Of a DNA stretch of 64,000 nucleotides, positions 36,242-44,586 are shown in pieces. The notes under the pieces are model-generated. The model was given only the letters and a program-made list of their open reading frames with translations. It was not told where the DNA came from and ran no database searches. The DNA is from Salinicola avicenniae. Its GTDB lineage: Bacteria > Pseudomonadota > Gammaproteobacteria > Pseudomonadales > Halomonadaceae. Every line of letters starts with the position of its first letter. Within the stretch, counting starts at the first letter, position 1. The stretch spans positions 124,001 through 188,000 of the forward strand of contig NZ_JAKQZC010000004.1 in assembly GCF_023736115.1 (NCBI RefSeq), written 5' to 3'. A program made the translations under genes and the position numbers.

Positions 36242-37168
36242 TCAGTCGAGCAGCCCCTGCTCGACCAGATAGTCGTGAGCGACCTGATCCGCAGGCAGAC
36301 CATCGACCTGAATGCGACCGTTCAGCGTCTGCAGCGTCTCCCGATCGAGTGATTCGAATACGGGCGCAAGCAGATCCGCGATCTCCGGGTGGGCGTCGAG
36401 CGTGGCCTGACGCACGACCGGTGCCGGTGCGTAGACCATCTGCACGCCCTGCGGGTCATCCATGACCTGCAGCCCGGCCGCGGCAATCGCGCCATCGGTG
36501 CCGTAGACCATCGCTGCGTTGGTGCCGCTGGTGCCTTCCGCCGCCGCGCGAATGGTCGCGGCGGTGTTGCCGCCCGAGAGGACCAGCAGCTGGTCTTCGT
36601 TCAGCGTGAAGTCATAGGCGCGCTGAAAGCTCGGCAGTGCCGCGTCGCTCTCCACGAACTCCGCCGAGGCGGCCAGCTTGACCTCGCCGCCGTCGCTCAC
36701 CCACTCGCCGAAATCGGCCATGCTGGCGAGGTCGTTGTCTTCCGCCACGTCCTGACGCAGAGCGATCGCCCAGGTGTTGTTGGCCGGCGCCGGCGTCAGC
36801 CAGACAAGGCCATTGGCCTGGTCGGCGTCGCGAATGCTGGCGTAGCCCTCGTCGGCATCCTTCCACGCCGGATCGTCGGCGGTATCGGTGAAGAACGCGC
36901 CATTGCCGGTATATTCCGGATAGAGGTCGATGTCGCCGGAGAGCAGGGCCTGACGCACGATATTGGTCGGTCCGAGCTGCAGCCGACTATCGACGTCGAG
37001 GCCGGCATTCTCTAGGACGTCGACGATCATGTTGCCGAGCAGCGAACCTTCGGTGTCGATCTTGGAGGCGACGCGGATCGGGTCCTCGTGGCTCTGGGCA
37101 CCAGCCTGGCCGGCGGCACCCAGGGTGAGCGTGACGGCGGCAAGCGAAGCGATGAGAGAGTGGCGCAT
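36242..37168 (-). CDS. osmF: Osmoprotectant-binding periplasmic protein, OsmF/YehZ-like
   Basis: This 308-residue substrate-binding protein is of the glycine-betaine/choline (OpuAC, OsmF) type. A signal peptide ends near GQAGA (about residue 24). The mature domain has IRVASKIDTEGSLLGNM and DLYPEYTGNGAFF (about 85-97), the latter a hallmark of choline/betaine-binding proteins of this class. The ATG at 37168 follows AAGGAA. As first gene of the operon it would set substrate specificity, probably a quaternary amine used against salt stress. Confidence 0.9.
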   Translation of the reverse strand: MRHSLIASLAAVTLTLGAAGQAGAQSHEDPIRVASKIDTEGSLLGNMIVDVLENAGLDVDSRLQLGPTNIVRQALLSGDIDLYPEYTGNGAFFTDTADDPAWKDADEGYASIRDADQANGLVWLTPAPANNTWAIALRQDVAEDNDLASMADFGEWVSDGGEVKLAASAEFVESDAALPSFQRAYDFTLNEDQLLVLSGGNTAATIRAAAEGTSGTNAAMVYGTDGAIAAAGLQVMDDPQGVQMVYAPAPVVRQATLDAHPEIADLLAPVFESLDRETLQTLNGRIQVDGLPADQVAHDYLVEQGLLD

Positions 37169-37442
37169 GCGAGCGTTCCTTGGCGACGGTTCCTGTTGAT
37201 GATTCACGCGCGTGGGCACGCTGCGTGCGGTGGCCGGCCCTGTCCCGGGCTTCGGCGATGGGCAGCTCCCGACCTCCGAGACAGTCGGATTGACGCCCCC
37301 GAAGCGGCGGATTCAGGCCTCGAAGAGACGCGTGCCTGCCCTGAGTCTAGCGGCCGGTCGGCCGGGCGGCCAGCCGGTGTCGAGACGCGTGCAAACTGCT
37401 AGTCTTGCAGACACCGACAGATCATCGAACAAGGAGAGTGGA

Positions 37443-37760
37443 ATGAAGATTCACGGAGCGGCATGGCTCGTGGCCGGTCTGATGCTGGCGGGCTGCAGTA
37501 CGGCGCCGAAGCCCGACGATGCGCCGAAACCGCCCGATGTGCAGTCGGTGCCCGAGGACCCCTGCGGGGCGCAGGCGGTCGGCAGTCTGGAGGGCGAAAC
37601 CTTGACCGACACGCTGCAGCAGACGATCGCCCATCGCTCTCGCGCGGCGACGCTTCGCGTGATGGAGCCGGGCAAGGCGTACACCATGGACTACCAAGCG
37701 GAACGCCTGAATATTCGTCTCGACGACGAGCGTACCATCACTGACCTGTCCTGCGGTTAA
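37443..37760 (+). CDS. I78-family peptidase inhibitor lipoprotein
   Basis: This 105-residue protein has lipobox LAGC (Cys18), a Pro/Asp-rich linker and an I78 inhibitor domain: DPCGA (about 40-44), then a conserved arginine-rich stretch and the C-terminal DEERTI-like strand ending in DLSCG. I78 proteins inhibit serine proteases in the envelope. The two cysteines probably form the family disulfide. The ATG at 37443 follows AAGGAGAG. A weak hairpin (37782-37791 with 37795-37804) follows the stop. Confidence 0.88.
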   Translation: MKIHGAAWLVAGLMLAGCSTAPKPDDAPKPPDVQSVPEDPCGAQAVGSLEGETLTDTLQQTIAHRSRAATLRVMEPGKAYTMDYQAERLNIRLDDERTITDLSCG

Positions 37761-37855
37761 TCGACTGGCGGGGCCTTTCACGAGAGCCGGCCGTGCCGGC
37801 TTTCGTCGTCTCGGGCGCCGTGCGCGTCCAACGGCCTGACAAGGAGTGGCACGCC

Positions 37856-38911
37856 ATGCTACGTACCGAAGTGATCGATGCCGGCACGCTCGTCTGTTTC
37901 CCCGCCGGCCTGACCCATGCCGACGGCACGCCGGTCAATGTCGAGGTCTCGGCGGTGGTCTACGACGGCCAGCGGCTGATTCTGGCCAGCGACAAGCCGA
38001 TTCCCGGCGAGACGCGTTCCGCGGCGTTTGCCGTCGATCTCGTCGACGGGCTGCCGGATCCCGACAGCCTGCGTTATCTCACTGCCGACGCGATCAAGCG
38101 GGCCGTGAAATACGAGGATTTCGCGCTGACCGCCGACAACCGTCATGTGCTTGCCACCACCGGCTTCGACCGGATCGACGACGTCAGCCACGACCTCAAT
38201 GCCTACAACCATCTGCTGATCTGGCCGGTTGGCGAACCGGAACGCGTGCAGGTAGTCGATCCGGACCCGCGCGATGGCGTCGAGGGGTCGCTGGAACTGC
38301 GGCGCAAGCTCGACGAGGCGATCGGCTGCCCCTACTACAAGATCGAGGGGCTCGCGGCGGTGCCGGCGCAGCCGGACCGGGCCGGTATCAGCGATGGACT
38401 GTTGCTGTTCGGCGTGCGCGAGCAGGGCCAGGATCACGATAATTTCGACTATGTCTGCCGCGTTGTCGGCGCCCATTACCGCGTGACCGAGTCGGGCAAT
38501 CTCACCTTCGTCGACAAGCTCGAGGAGCGCTACCGTTTCGAACCGGGCGACTATGCCGGGGTGCGCCACGTCTGCGGTCTCTCGAGTCTCGAGTACGACC
38601 CGTTCAACGATCGGCTCTACCTAATGGCCAGTTTCGAGGTCGAGGACGAGCATGGCGAACAGATCGGTGGCTATCTCTGGTCGATGTCGCTCGCGGATCT
38701 TGCCAGCGGCGCCGCGCCGTCGATCGTCGAGAATGCGCACGGCGAGGTACTGGAGTTCGAACACAAGGCCGAAGGGTTGGCCGTGCTGGACGCGGAACGT
38801 CTGTTCGTGGCCTACGACAACGATCGCGATATGTCGCTGGGCTGGATCGACGAACGCGACGAGCGAGAGGCGTGCGAGGCACCGTACACGCTGTTGCGCG
38901 TCGTCGGCTGA
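37856..38911 (+). CDS. Unrecognised soluble protein, possibly a beta-propeller
   Basis: This 351-residue protein is rich in Asp, Glu and Val, with repeated strand-like stretches (EHKAEGLAVLDAERLFVAYDND; GLLLFGVREQG; HVLATTGFDR), which suggests a propeller or sandwich fold. It has no signal peptide or membrane segment. Motifs such as KIEGLAAVP and EGLAVLDAERL loosely recall DUF3616-type proteins, but assignment is not secure. The ATG at 37856 has AAGGAG 9 bases upstream; an earlier in-frame GTG at 37793 has none. It is monocistronic. Confidence 0.72.
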   Translation: MLRTEVIDAGTLVCFPAGLTHADGTPVNVEVSAVVYDGQRLILASDKPIPGETRSAAFAVDLVDGLPDPDSLRYLTADAIKRAVKYEDFALTADNRHVLATTGFDRIDDVSHDLNAYNHLLIWPVGEPERVQVVDPDPRDGVEGSLELRRKLDEAIGCPYYKIEGLAAVPAQPDRAGISDGLLLFGVREQGQDHDNFDYVCRVVGAHYRVTESGNLTFVDKLEERYRFEPGDYAGVRHVCGLSSLEYDPFNDRLYLMASFEVEDEHGEQIGGYLWSMSLADLASGAAPSIVENAHGEVLEFEHKAEGLAVLDAERLFVAYDNDRDMSLGWIDERDEREACEAPYTLLRVVG

Positions 38912-38994
38912 TGGCGTGACGTTGGCTTAGTGTGTCGCCTGCCGTTACCCGCAGACCGGCGGACGACGCGGGCACATCATCGGTCGGCAGCGGC

Positions 38995-39071
38995 GTTCTG
39001 GCAAAGTGGTCTCTGGCAGAGCGGCACTCTGACAAAGTCATTCTTTGGCAAAGTCGTTCTTTGGCAAAACG
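38995..39071 (+). repeat. Degenerate 14-16-bp tandem repeat upstream of cytochrome b561
   Basis: Five imperfect units built around TTCTTTGGCAAAGTCG run head to tail; the last two (39041-39056 and 39057-39071, approximately) are nearly identical. The array ends about 25 bases before the b561 start, so it lies in the promoter or leader region. Confidence 0.75.
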
Positions 39072-39096
39072 GCGAACCGGAAAGAAGGTGACAGGC

Positions 39097-39624
39097 ATGC
39101 TCAAGGATTCGTCTCGGCGCTATGGCAGTGTCACGCGGGGATTTCACTGGCTGGTAGCGCTGCTGATCGTGCTGCAGTTGACCAGCGTATACGCCAACAT
39201 GCTGTGGGACGGCAACGCCTTCAGCCAGGCGATCATCACCTGGCACACCAGTATCGGTGTCAGCCTGCTGGCGTTGATGGCGCTGCGCACGCTGTGGGCC
39301 CTCTCTCAGCTTCAGCGCCGCCCGGTGCACGACGGGCGGTTGCAGCGGCTGGCGGTCGGCGGCCATGTCGTGATGTACCTGCTGTTGATCCTGATGCCGC
39401 TCTCCGGCGTGCTGATGACCTGGGGCATGGGCTACGGCATTCACGCCTTCGGTCAGGTGGTTCTGGCTGGCGCCGATGTGGCCTGGGCGACCGCCATCGG
39501 CCAGTTTCACGGCACCATCGCCTGGGTGCTGACGGCGCTGATCGTCGGCCATGTCGCCATGGCGCTGCATCATCACTTTGCGCGTCGCGATGACACCCTG
39601 CGACGCATGATCGGCCGGTCGTAG
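39097..39624 (+). CDS. Cytochrome b561 family protein
   Basis: This 175-residue inner-membrane di-haem cytochrome b561 (CybB type) has four helices. Haem-ligand histidines are expected in FHWLVALL (about residue 17), WHTSIG (about 50), the GIHAFG region and the FHGTIAW / VGHVAMALHHH C-terminal helix. These proteins shuttle electrons between quinol and superoxide or other carriers. The ATG at 39097 was chosen because the YGSVTRGFHW start region is conserved; the open frame upstream runs through the tandem repeats. Confidence 0.88.
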   Translation: MLKDSSRRYGSVTRGFHWLVALLIVLQLTSVYANMLWDGNAFSQAIITWHTSIGVSLLALMALRTLWALSQLQRRPVHDGRLQRLAVGGHVVMYLLLILMPLSGVLMTWGMGYGIHAFGQVVLAGADVAWATAIGQFHGTIAWVLTALIVGHVAMALHHHFARRDDTLRRMIGRS

Positions 39625-39679
39625 CGGTCGTGTCGTTCCCGCTCGCAGCTTCTCGGCGATGCGAGCGGGAAGCCCCGGC

Positions 39680-40798
39680 TTACTGGCGCCCGGGTGCGCT
39701 AGCGCGTGTCGCCGCGCTGGCTGTCTCGGTGTGCCGCGCTTCCCGCAAGGTATCCAGTGAGGCGCCCGGCGAGGATGCCGCGTCCCGGTCCGGGCTCAGC
39801 TCGCTCTTCCAGCGCTGCACCGCGACCTGCTCCTTGAGCAGCTCGATTACGTCGATCATCACCTGCTGGGTCACGCGATCGGTCTTGGCGTCGACGTGCA
39901 GCCAGGCATCGATGCCGCTGCCGACCAGCTCCGACAGCAGCGTGTGGAAGCTCGGCGAACGCAGACCGTCGATCGCTTCGTGGACCACGCGGCTGGCGAC
40001 ATCGGTGAGGCTGCGTTCGAGGCTCTCCGCCAGCGCATCGCCCATCGGCAGGCGCCGCAGGCGCTTCAGCTCGGCGTTCTCCTCGACCGTGCGCGAGACC
40101 AGCGCCGAGACGTAGCGATGGATCTCGTGGTGGTTCTCGGCGTAGCTCTTGTCCACCGTTCGTTCCAGGCGCCCGGCGATCTCTTCGACCAGGGCCTGCT
40201 TGCGCGGCTGGATCACCTCCTGCGAGACCCGCTGGGTGAACTGTTCGCTGTCGCGGATCTCGCTCTGCAGGTCACTGAGCAGGTTGAGCGCCACGCGGTC
40301 GGAAATCTCCTCCATCACCACGCCGTAGTAGGTGCGATAGAAGCGATAGAGCGGCCAGCGCGTGATATCGATCACGCCGAGGCGCTGCAGGCGGACCATC
40401 AGCGAGATCACGCGCAGGACGCGCAGCAGACGGAAGCCGGCGAGCGGAATGCAGCCGAGCACGTCGTACCAGTGCACGAATGGATAGAAGAACCACCGCG
40501 TGTAGCGGCGCTGCGCGATCGCGATGGCCCAGCCGAGCAGCACGTCGAGCAGGAAGATCGCGACGAAGCCGAGATCGATTTCGACGAAGTGCTCGCGGAT
40601 ATGCGTCTGGTAGGCGGCGTGGGCCCGCGGCAGAACGGCTTCGAAAGCGTCGTTCAGCGGGCCGACCAGATAGAGGCTATCGAACAGCAGTAGCGCGAGG
40701 TTGATCGCGACCAGCGCGATGATCGCCAGATCCCATACCACCAGCAGCCGTTCACTGAGATAACCGATGGGGCGTTGGCGTGCCTGTATCTTGGACAT
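39680..40798 (-). CDS. Voltage-sensor-like membrane protein without an evident pore
   Basis: This 372-residue protein has four hydrophobic segments in the first 150 residues, arranged like an S1-S4 voltage-sensor domain. The last carries regularly spaced arginines, FRLLRVLRVISLMVRLQRLG (about 121-140), like an S4 helix. No selectivity filter or S5-S6 pair follows. Instead there is a long charged, mainly helical cytoplasmic domain (about 150-350). It was not recognised as a characterised family; ion-transporter-like annotation would rest on the S4 motif only. The ATG at 40798 follows AAGGACG. Confidence 0.75.
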   Translation of the reverse strand: MSKIQARQRPIGYLSERLLVVWDLAIIALVAINLALLLFDSLYLVGPLNDAFEAVLPRAHAAYQTHIREHFVEIDLGFVAIFLLDVLLGWAIAIAQRRYTRWFFYPFVHWYDVLGCIPLAGFRLLRVLRVISLMVRLQRLGVIDITRWPLYRFYRTYYGVVMEEISDRVALNLLSDLQSEIRDSEQFTQRVSQEVIQPRKQALVEEIAGRLERTVDKSYAENHHEIHRYVSALVSRTVEENAELKRLRRLPMGDALAESLERSLTDVASRVVHEAIDGLRSPSFHTLLSELVGSGIDAWLHVDAKTDRVTQQVMIDVIELLKEQVAVQRWKSELSPDRDAASSPGASLDTLREARHTETASAATRASAPGRQ

Positions 40799-40833
40799 CG
40801 AACGTCCTTGTTCGTGGGCGAGGCGAGATCGCG

Positions 40834-41358
40834 TCAGTCGTGGGAGGCGGCCGGGTAGGCCTTGAGATGCTCAGCCGAGGCGTTGCGCTCCTCCTCGGCC
40901 TCCTGCTTGCGAATCTTCTTGCGCAGCGCGGCCTTCTCGAAGCGTAGCTTCTGCAGCGGGGTCTTCAATTCCAGCGAGGGCACTGAGACCGGCTTGCCGT
41001 TACCGTCGACGGCGACCATGGTCAGGTAGCAGCTGTTGGTGTGGCGAATCACGCGGTCCTGGATGGACTCGGCCAGCACCTTGATGCCAACTTCCATCGA
41101 GGAGCGGCCGACATGGTTGATCATGGCCAGGAAGGTGACCAGTTCGCCGACGTGAATCGGCTGCTTGAACAGCACGCGGTCGACCGAGAGGGTCACCACG
41201 TAGCTGCCGGCATAGCGACTGGCGCAGGCGTAGGCGACCTCGTCGAGCTTCTTCAGGATGGCCCCCCCGTGCACCTTGCCACTGAAGTTGGCCATGTCGG
41301 GGGTCATGAGTACGGTCATCGACAGCTCATGCTGCCGGGGAAGGTCATCGGGCGTCAC
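40834..41358 (-). CDS. Acyl-CoA thioesterase (YciA/BACH hotdog type)
   Basis: This 174-residue hotdog-fold thioesterase hydrolyses acyl-CoA. The N-terminal TPDMANFSGKVHGGAILKKLDEVAY (about 18-42) contains the conserved Asn/His-Gly-Gly catalytic region of the YciA/BACH group. A Lys/Glu-rich helical tail (about 137-165) is unusual compared with YciA. The GTG at 41358 follows GAGGAA. It lies alone between the voltage-sensor-like gene and atoE; short 13-base repeats lie just upstream. Confidence 0.88.
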   Translation of the reverse strand: MTPDDLPRQHELSMTVLMTPDMANFSGKVHGGAILKKLDEVAYACASRYAGSYVVTLSVDRVLFKQPIHVGELVTFLAMINHVGRSSMEVGIKVLAESIQDRVIRHTNSCYLTMVAVDGNGKPVSVPSLELKTPLQKLRFEKAALRKKIRKQEAEEERNASAEHLKAYPAASHD

Positions 41359-41437
41359 GGTTTTCCTCGGGGCGCGTCGTCAGGAGCGGAGGGTTGTCGC
41401 TATCGGCTAGCGTTACCGATCGTCGTCATCGGTTGCC

Positions 41438-41463
41438 ATTGTCGATTGCCATTATCGATTGCC
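41438..41463. repeat. 13-bp tandem repeat upstream of the thioesterase gene
   Basis: Two adjacent copies, ATTGTCGATTGCC (41438-41450) and ATTATCGATTGCC (41451-41463), differ at one base, with further degenerate copies on both sides from about 41400 to 41480. They lie in the gap between the thioesterase start and the atoE stop. Confidence 0.7.
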
Positions 41464-41575
41464 ACTACCAATTGTCGATCGACGCGGCGGTCGAGCCGCC
41501 GGTCGGCAACAGATGTAACACGTTTGCCCGCGACTGCCCATGTATCGCAGCGATAGCCAACGCCCGCTTGACGCC

Positions 41576-42889
41576 CTACAGCACGCTCAGGCCCACGCCA
41601 ATCACCACCCCGGTGACGACCAGCTGAATCAGGCAGAACCCCATGATGTCCTTGGCATTGAGCCCGGCGATGGCGAGCACCGGCAGCGCCCAGAAGGGCT
41701 GCAGCAGATTGGTCCAGGCGTCGCCCCAGGCCACGCCCATCGCGACTCGCGAGAGATCCGCGCCGAGTGCTTCCGCCGCCGGCAGCATCACCGGTGCCTG
41801 TACTGCCCACTGGCCGCCGCCGGAGGGTACGAACAGGTTGACCACGCCGGCACTGATAAAGGACCAGAACGGCAGGCTGTCGGCACTGGCGATCGCGACG
41901 AACATCTCCGAAAGCGACTGGGCCAGGCCGGACTGGATCATGATGCCCATGATGCCGGCATAGAAGGGGAACTGGATGACGATGCCGGCTCCGCCGCGAA
42001 TCGCTTCGTTGAGGCTCGCCAGCAGGCTGCGCGGCGTGCGGTGCAGCACGATGGCGAGCATCAGGAACAGGAAATTGACGCTGTTGAGGTTGAGACCGCC
42101 GCCGGCGAAGGCGAAATAGTGAAGCAGGTAGAGCAGCCCCGGCACCCCGACCAGCCATGACAGCAAGGTGCTGTTCTCGAGCCGGTCGGCAGGCCGGTCG
42201 TGGCGGTTGCTTGCCTCGGTTTGGGTCTCGGCCAGCTGTTCGCGGCCGACGAAGACACTTTCGGATTCCGGCGGCAGCATCCAGCGATTGATCAATGGCA
42301 TGATCACGAACAGCGCCGCGACAATGATCAGGTTGTAGCCGGCGAAGACGGTCTGTGAGGTGGGCACGATTCCGATCTGGGCTTCACTGAAGTGCCCCGG
42401 GGTGGCAATGGTCAGGGGAATCGACCCCGCCAGCCCGCCGTGCCAGACCACGAAGCCGGAATAGGCACTGGCGATCAGCAGACGATAGTCGACCCGTACC
42501 TGTCGGGCCAGCGCCTTGGCGAAGAGGGCGCCGATTACCAGGCCGAAGCCCCAGTTGATCCAGCTGGCGGCGAGCGACACCAGCGTCACCAGCATGATGG
42601 CCCGGGCCGGGGTTCGCGCCAACGCGGCGAGGCGATCCAGCAGGCGACGGATCGGCGGCGAGTTGGCCAGCATGAAGCCGGTGACCAGCACCAGCAGCAT
42701 CTGCATCGAGAATGACAAGAGCCCCCAGAAGCCGTCTCCCCAGTAGCGCATGACCGCCAGCGGCGACTGCTGCTCGAGCCCCATGGCGGCGAGGGCTGCA
42801 ATCAGCGTCAGCAGCAGCACGAAGATATAGGGATCGGGCAGATAGCGCTCGACCAGCTTGACCGCCGGGCGGGAAAGACGCTGCAGCAT
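41576..42889 (-). CDS. atoE: Short-chain fatty acid transporter AtoE
   Basis: This 437-residue AtoE-family permease for short-chain fatty acids such as acetoacetate or butyrate has about ten to twelve membrane segments. Conserved stretches are WGFGLVIGALFAK, GLAGSIPLTIATPGH (about 152-166) and FVPSGGGQWAVQAPVM (about 352-367). The ATG at 42889 follows CAGGAGCC. The other ato genes are absent nearby, so the intracellular route is not shown. Confidence 0.92.
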   Translation of the reverse strand: MLQRLSRPAVKLVERYLPDPYIFVLLLTLIAALAAMGLEQQSPLAVMRYWGDGFWGLLSFSMQMLLVLVTGFMLANSPPIRRLLDRLAALARTPARAIMLVTLVSLAASWINWGFGLVIGALFAKALARQVRVDYRLLIASAYSGFVVWHGGLAGSIPLTIATPGHFSEAQIGIVPTSQTVFAGYNLIIVAALFVIMPLINRWMLPPESESVFVGREQLAETQTEASNRHDRPADRLENSTLLSWLVGVPGLLYLLHYFAFAGGGLNLNSVNFLFLMLAIVLHRTPRSLLASLNEAIRGGAGIVIQFPFYAGIMGIMIQSGLAQSLSEMFVAIASADSLPFWSFISAGVVNLFVPSGGGQWAVQAPVMLPAAEALGADLSRVAMGVAWGDAWTNLLQPFWALPVLAIAGLNAKDIMGFCLIQLVVTGVVIGVGLSVL

Positions 42890-43039
42890 CGGTTCGGCTC
42901 CTGTCGCGAGAGAGGCGGGGAGAAAACGTACGCCGCCGCGTCCCCTCGCGACGACGCGGCGTTAGCGCGAGCCTAGCGCATGCCTGGTGTCGCGATGAGT
43001 CAACCTTGGTCGAGTGTTGCGTATCGCGTATCGGAGCGG

Positions 43040-44374
43040 TCAAGCGTTGTCAGCGGACCAGCGCGTGCGCCGGTAGCGCAGATAGCAGACGCCGAGCGAG
43101 GCCGAGCGGACCAGCGTGAAGCAGAGGAAGGCGAACCAGAGCCCGTGATTGCCAAAGTCCTGCGTCAACCACCAGACCGGCAGATAGACGGCGATTGCCA
43201 GCCAGACGGTGTCGCGCATCGCCCGGCTTTCGGTGGCACCGATAAAGACGCCGTCGAGCAGGTAGCTCCAGACCGCCAGCGCCGGCATGGCAATCATCCA
43301 GGGCAGATAGTCGGCGGCGGTGGCGCGGACTTCCGGGAGGTTGGTCAGCAGGGCGATCAGGTGTTCGCCGGCACCTGCGAAGAGCAGCATGGCGGCGCCC
43401 GCCACCAGCAGCGAGAGTCGGCCCGCTGCGCGCACGGCTGCCGCGAAGTCGTCCCAGGCGCGTTGGCCGACGGCTCGGCCGGTCAACGCTTCGGCAGCGT
43501 TGGCGAAGCCGTCCAGCGCATACGAGGTGAGCATGATGAACTGCAGCAGCACGGCGTTGGCGGCGAGTACGGTATCGCCGAAATCCGCGCCTTGGGCAGT
43601 GAAGAAGGCCTGGGCGAACAGCAAGCCCAGCGTGCGCACGAAGAGGTGGCGGTTGACCCGGATCAGCGCCGAATAGTTGGCCCAGGCCCGCAGGGCGCGC
43701 CGCGACAGCTCGCCGCCGAGACCGCGGCAGTGCACCGCCACCCGCCACAGGCCGAAGGCGAGCGCGCTGTAGTCCGCCAGCAACGACGCCCAGGCCACGC
43801 CGTCGCTGGCGAGCCCGAAGCCGACCACGAAGAGCAGGTCGAGCAGAATGTTGACCGCATTGGTCAGCAGCAGAATGGCGAAGGTGATACGCGTTTTCTG
43901 CTGGCCGATGAACCAGCCCAGAATGGCGTAGTTGGCGAGCACCGCCGGGGCCGAGAAGATACGGATATGCGCATAGCTCGCGGCCAGCGACATCGCCGCC
44001 TCGCTGCCGTCGAGCAGGCGCAGGCCGAGCGCGATCAAGGGTTGCGAGAAGAGAATCAGCAGCAGACCGATGGTGACGGCCATCATCAGCGACTGGGCGA
44101 GCAGCAGACGTACATCGCTGTCGTCGTGGCGTCCGACCGCTTGGGAGGTCAGCCCCGTCGTACCCATGCGCAGAAAGCCGAAGCCCCAGTAGAGAAAGCT
44201 GAACAGCGTGGCACCGAGCGTGACCGCGGCGAGATAGCGCGAATCCGGCAGGTGGCCGACCACCGCCGTATCGACCAGGCCCAGCAGCGGCACGGTGATA
44301 TTCGACAGGATGATCGGCCAGGCCAGTGTCCAGACATGGCGGGTGGTGTAGCGGGAGGGCTCTGGCGTGGCCAC
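43040..44374 (-). CDS. MATE-family efflux transporter (DinF/NorM type)
   Basis: This 444-residue MATE exporter has twelve predicted helices in two six-helix halves. PIILSNITVPLLGLVDTAVVGHL (helix 1) is typical of the DinF branch, with a conserved Asp near residue 34. Export of toxic cations by Na+ or H+ antiport is the family role. The GTG at 44374 has AAGGAA upstream and begins just before the conserved core; a longer in-frame form has an unconserved Arg/Ser-rich N-terminus and was rejected. Confidence 0.88.
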   Translation of the reverse strand: MATPEPSRYTTRHVWTLAWPIILSNITVPLLGLVDTAVVGHLPDSRYLAAVTLGATLFSFLYWGFGFLRMGTTGLTSQAVGRHDDSDVRLLLAQSLMMAVTIGLLLILFSQPLIALGLRLLDGSEAAMSLAASYAHIRIFSAPAVLANYAILGWFIGQQKTRITFAILLLTNAVNILLDLLFVVGFGLASDGVAWASLLADYSALAFGLWRVAVHCRGLGGELSRRALRAWANYSALIRVNRHLFVRTLGLLFAQAFFTAQGADFGDTVLAANAVLLQFIMLTSYALDGFANAAEALTGRAVGQRAWDDFAAAVRAAGRLSLLVAGAAMLLFAGAGEHLIALLTNLPEVRATAADYLPWMIAMPALAVWSYLLDGVFIGATESRAMRDTVWLAIAVYLPVWWLTQDFGNHGLWFAFLCFTLVRSASLGVCYLRYRRTRWSADNA

Positions 44375-44586
44375 GGCGTTCCTTGCTGATGGCGATGACA
44401 CGAAGCCGCAGAATACGCGCAAGCGTCCGGCGACGCGATCCTCCACCGTTGAACTTGGCGCTTGCCTTGGGCTTTTCCTACAGTAAGTAAGGCTGCCATC
44501 AAGGCCATAACAATCGCGTTCCGCACGGCAGCGGAATGCAGCGCTTGCCCGGGAAAGGGCGAGCGTCAACCTCAAGGGACAGAACC

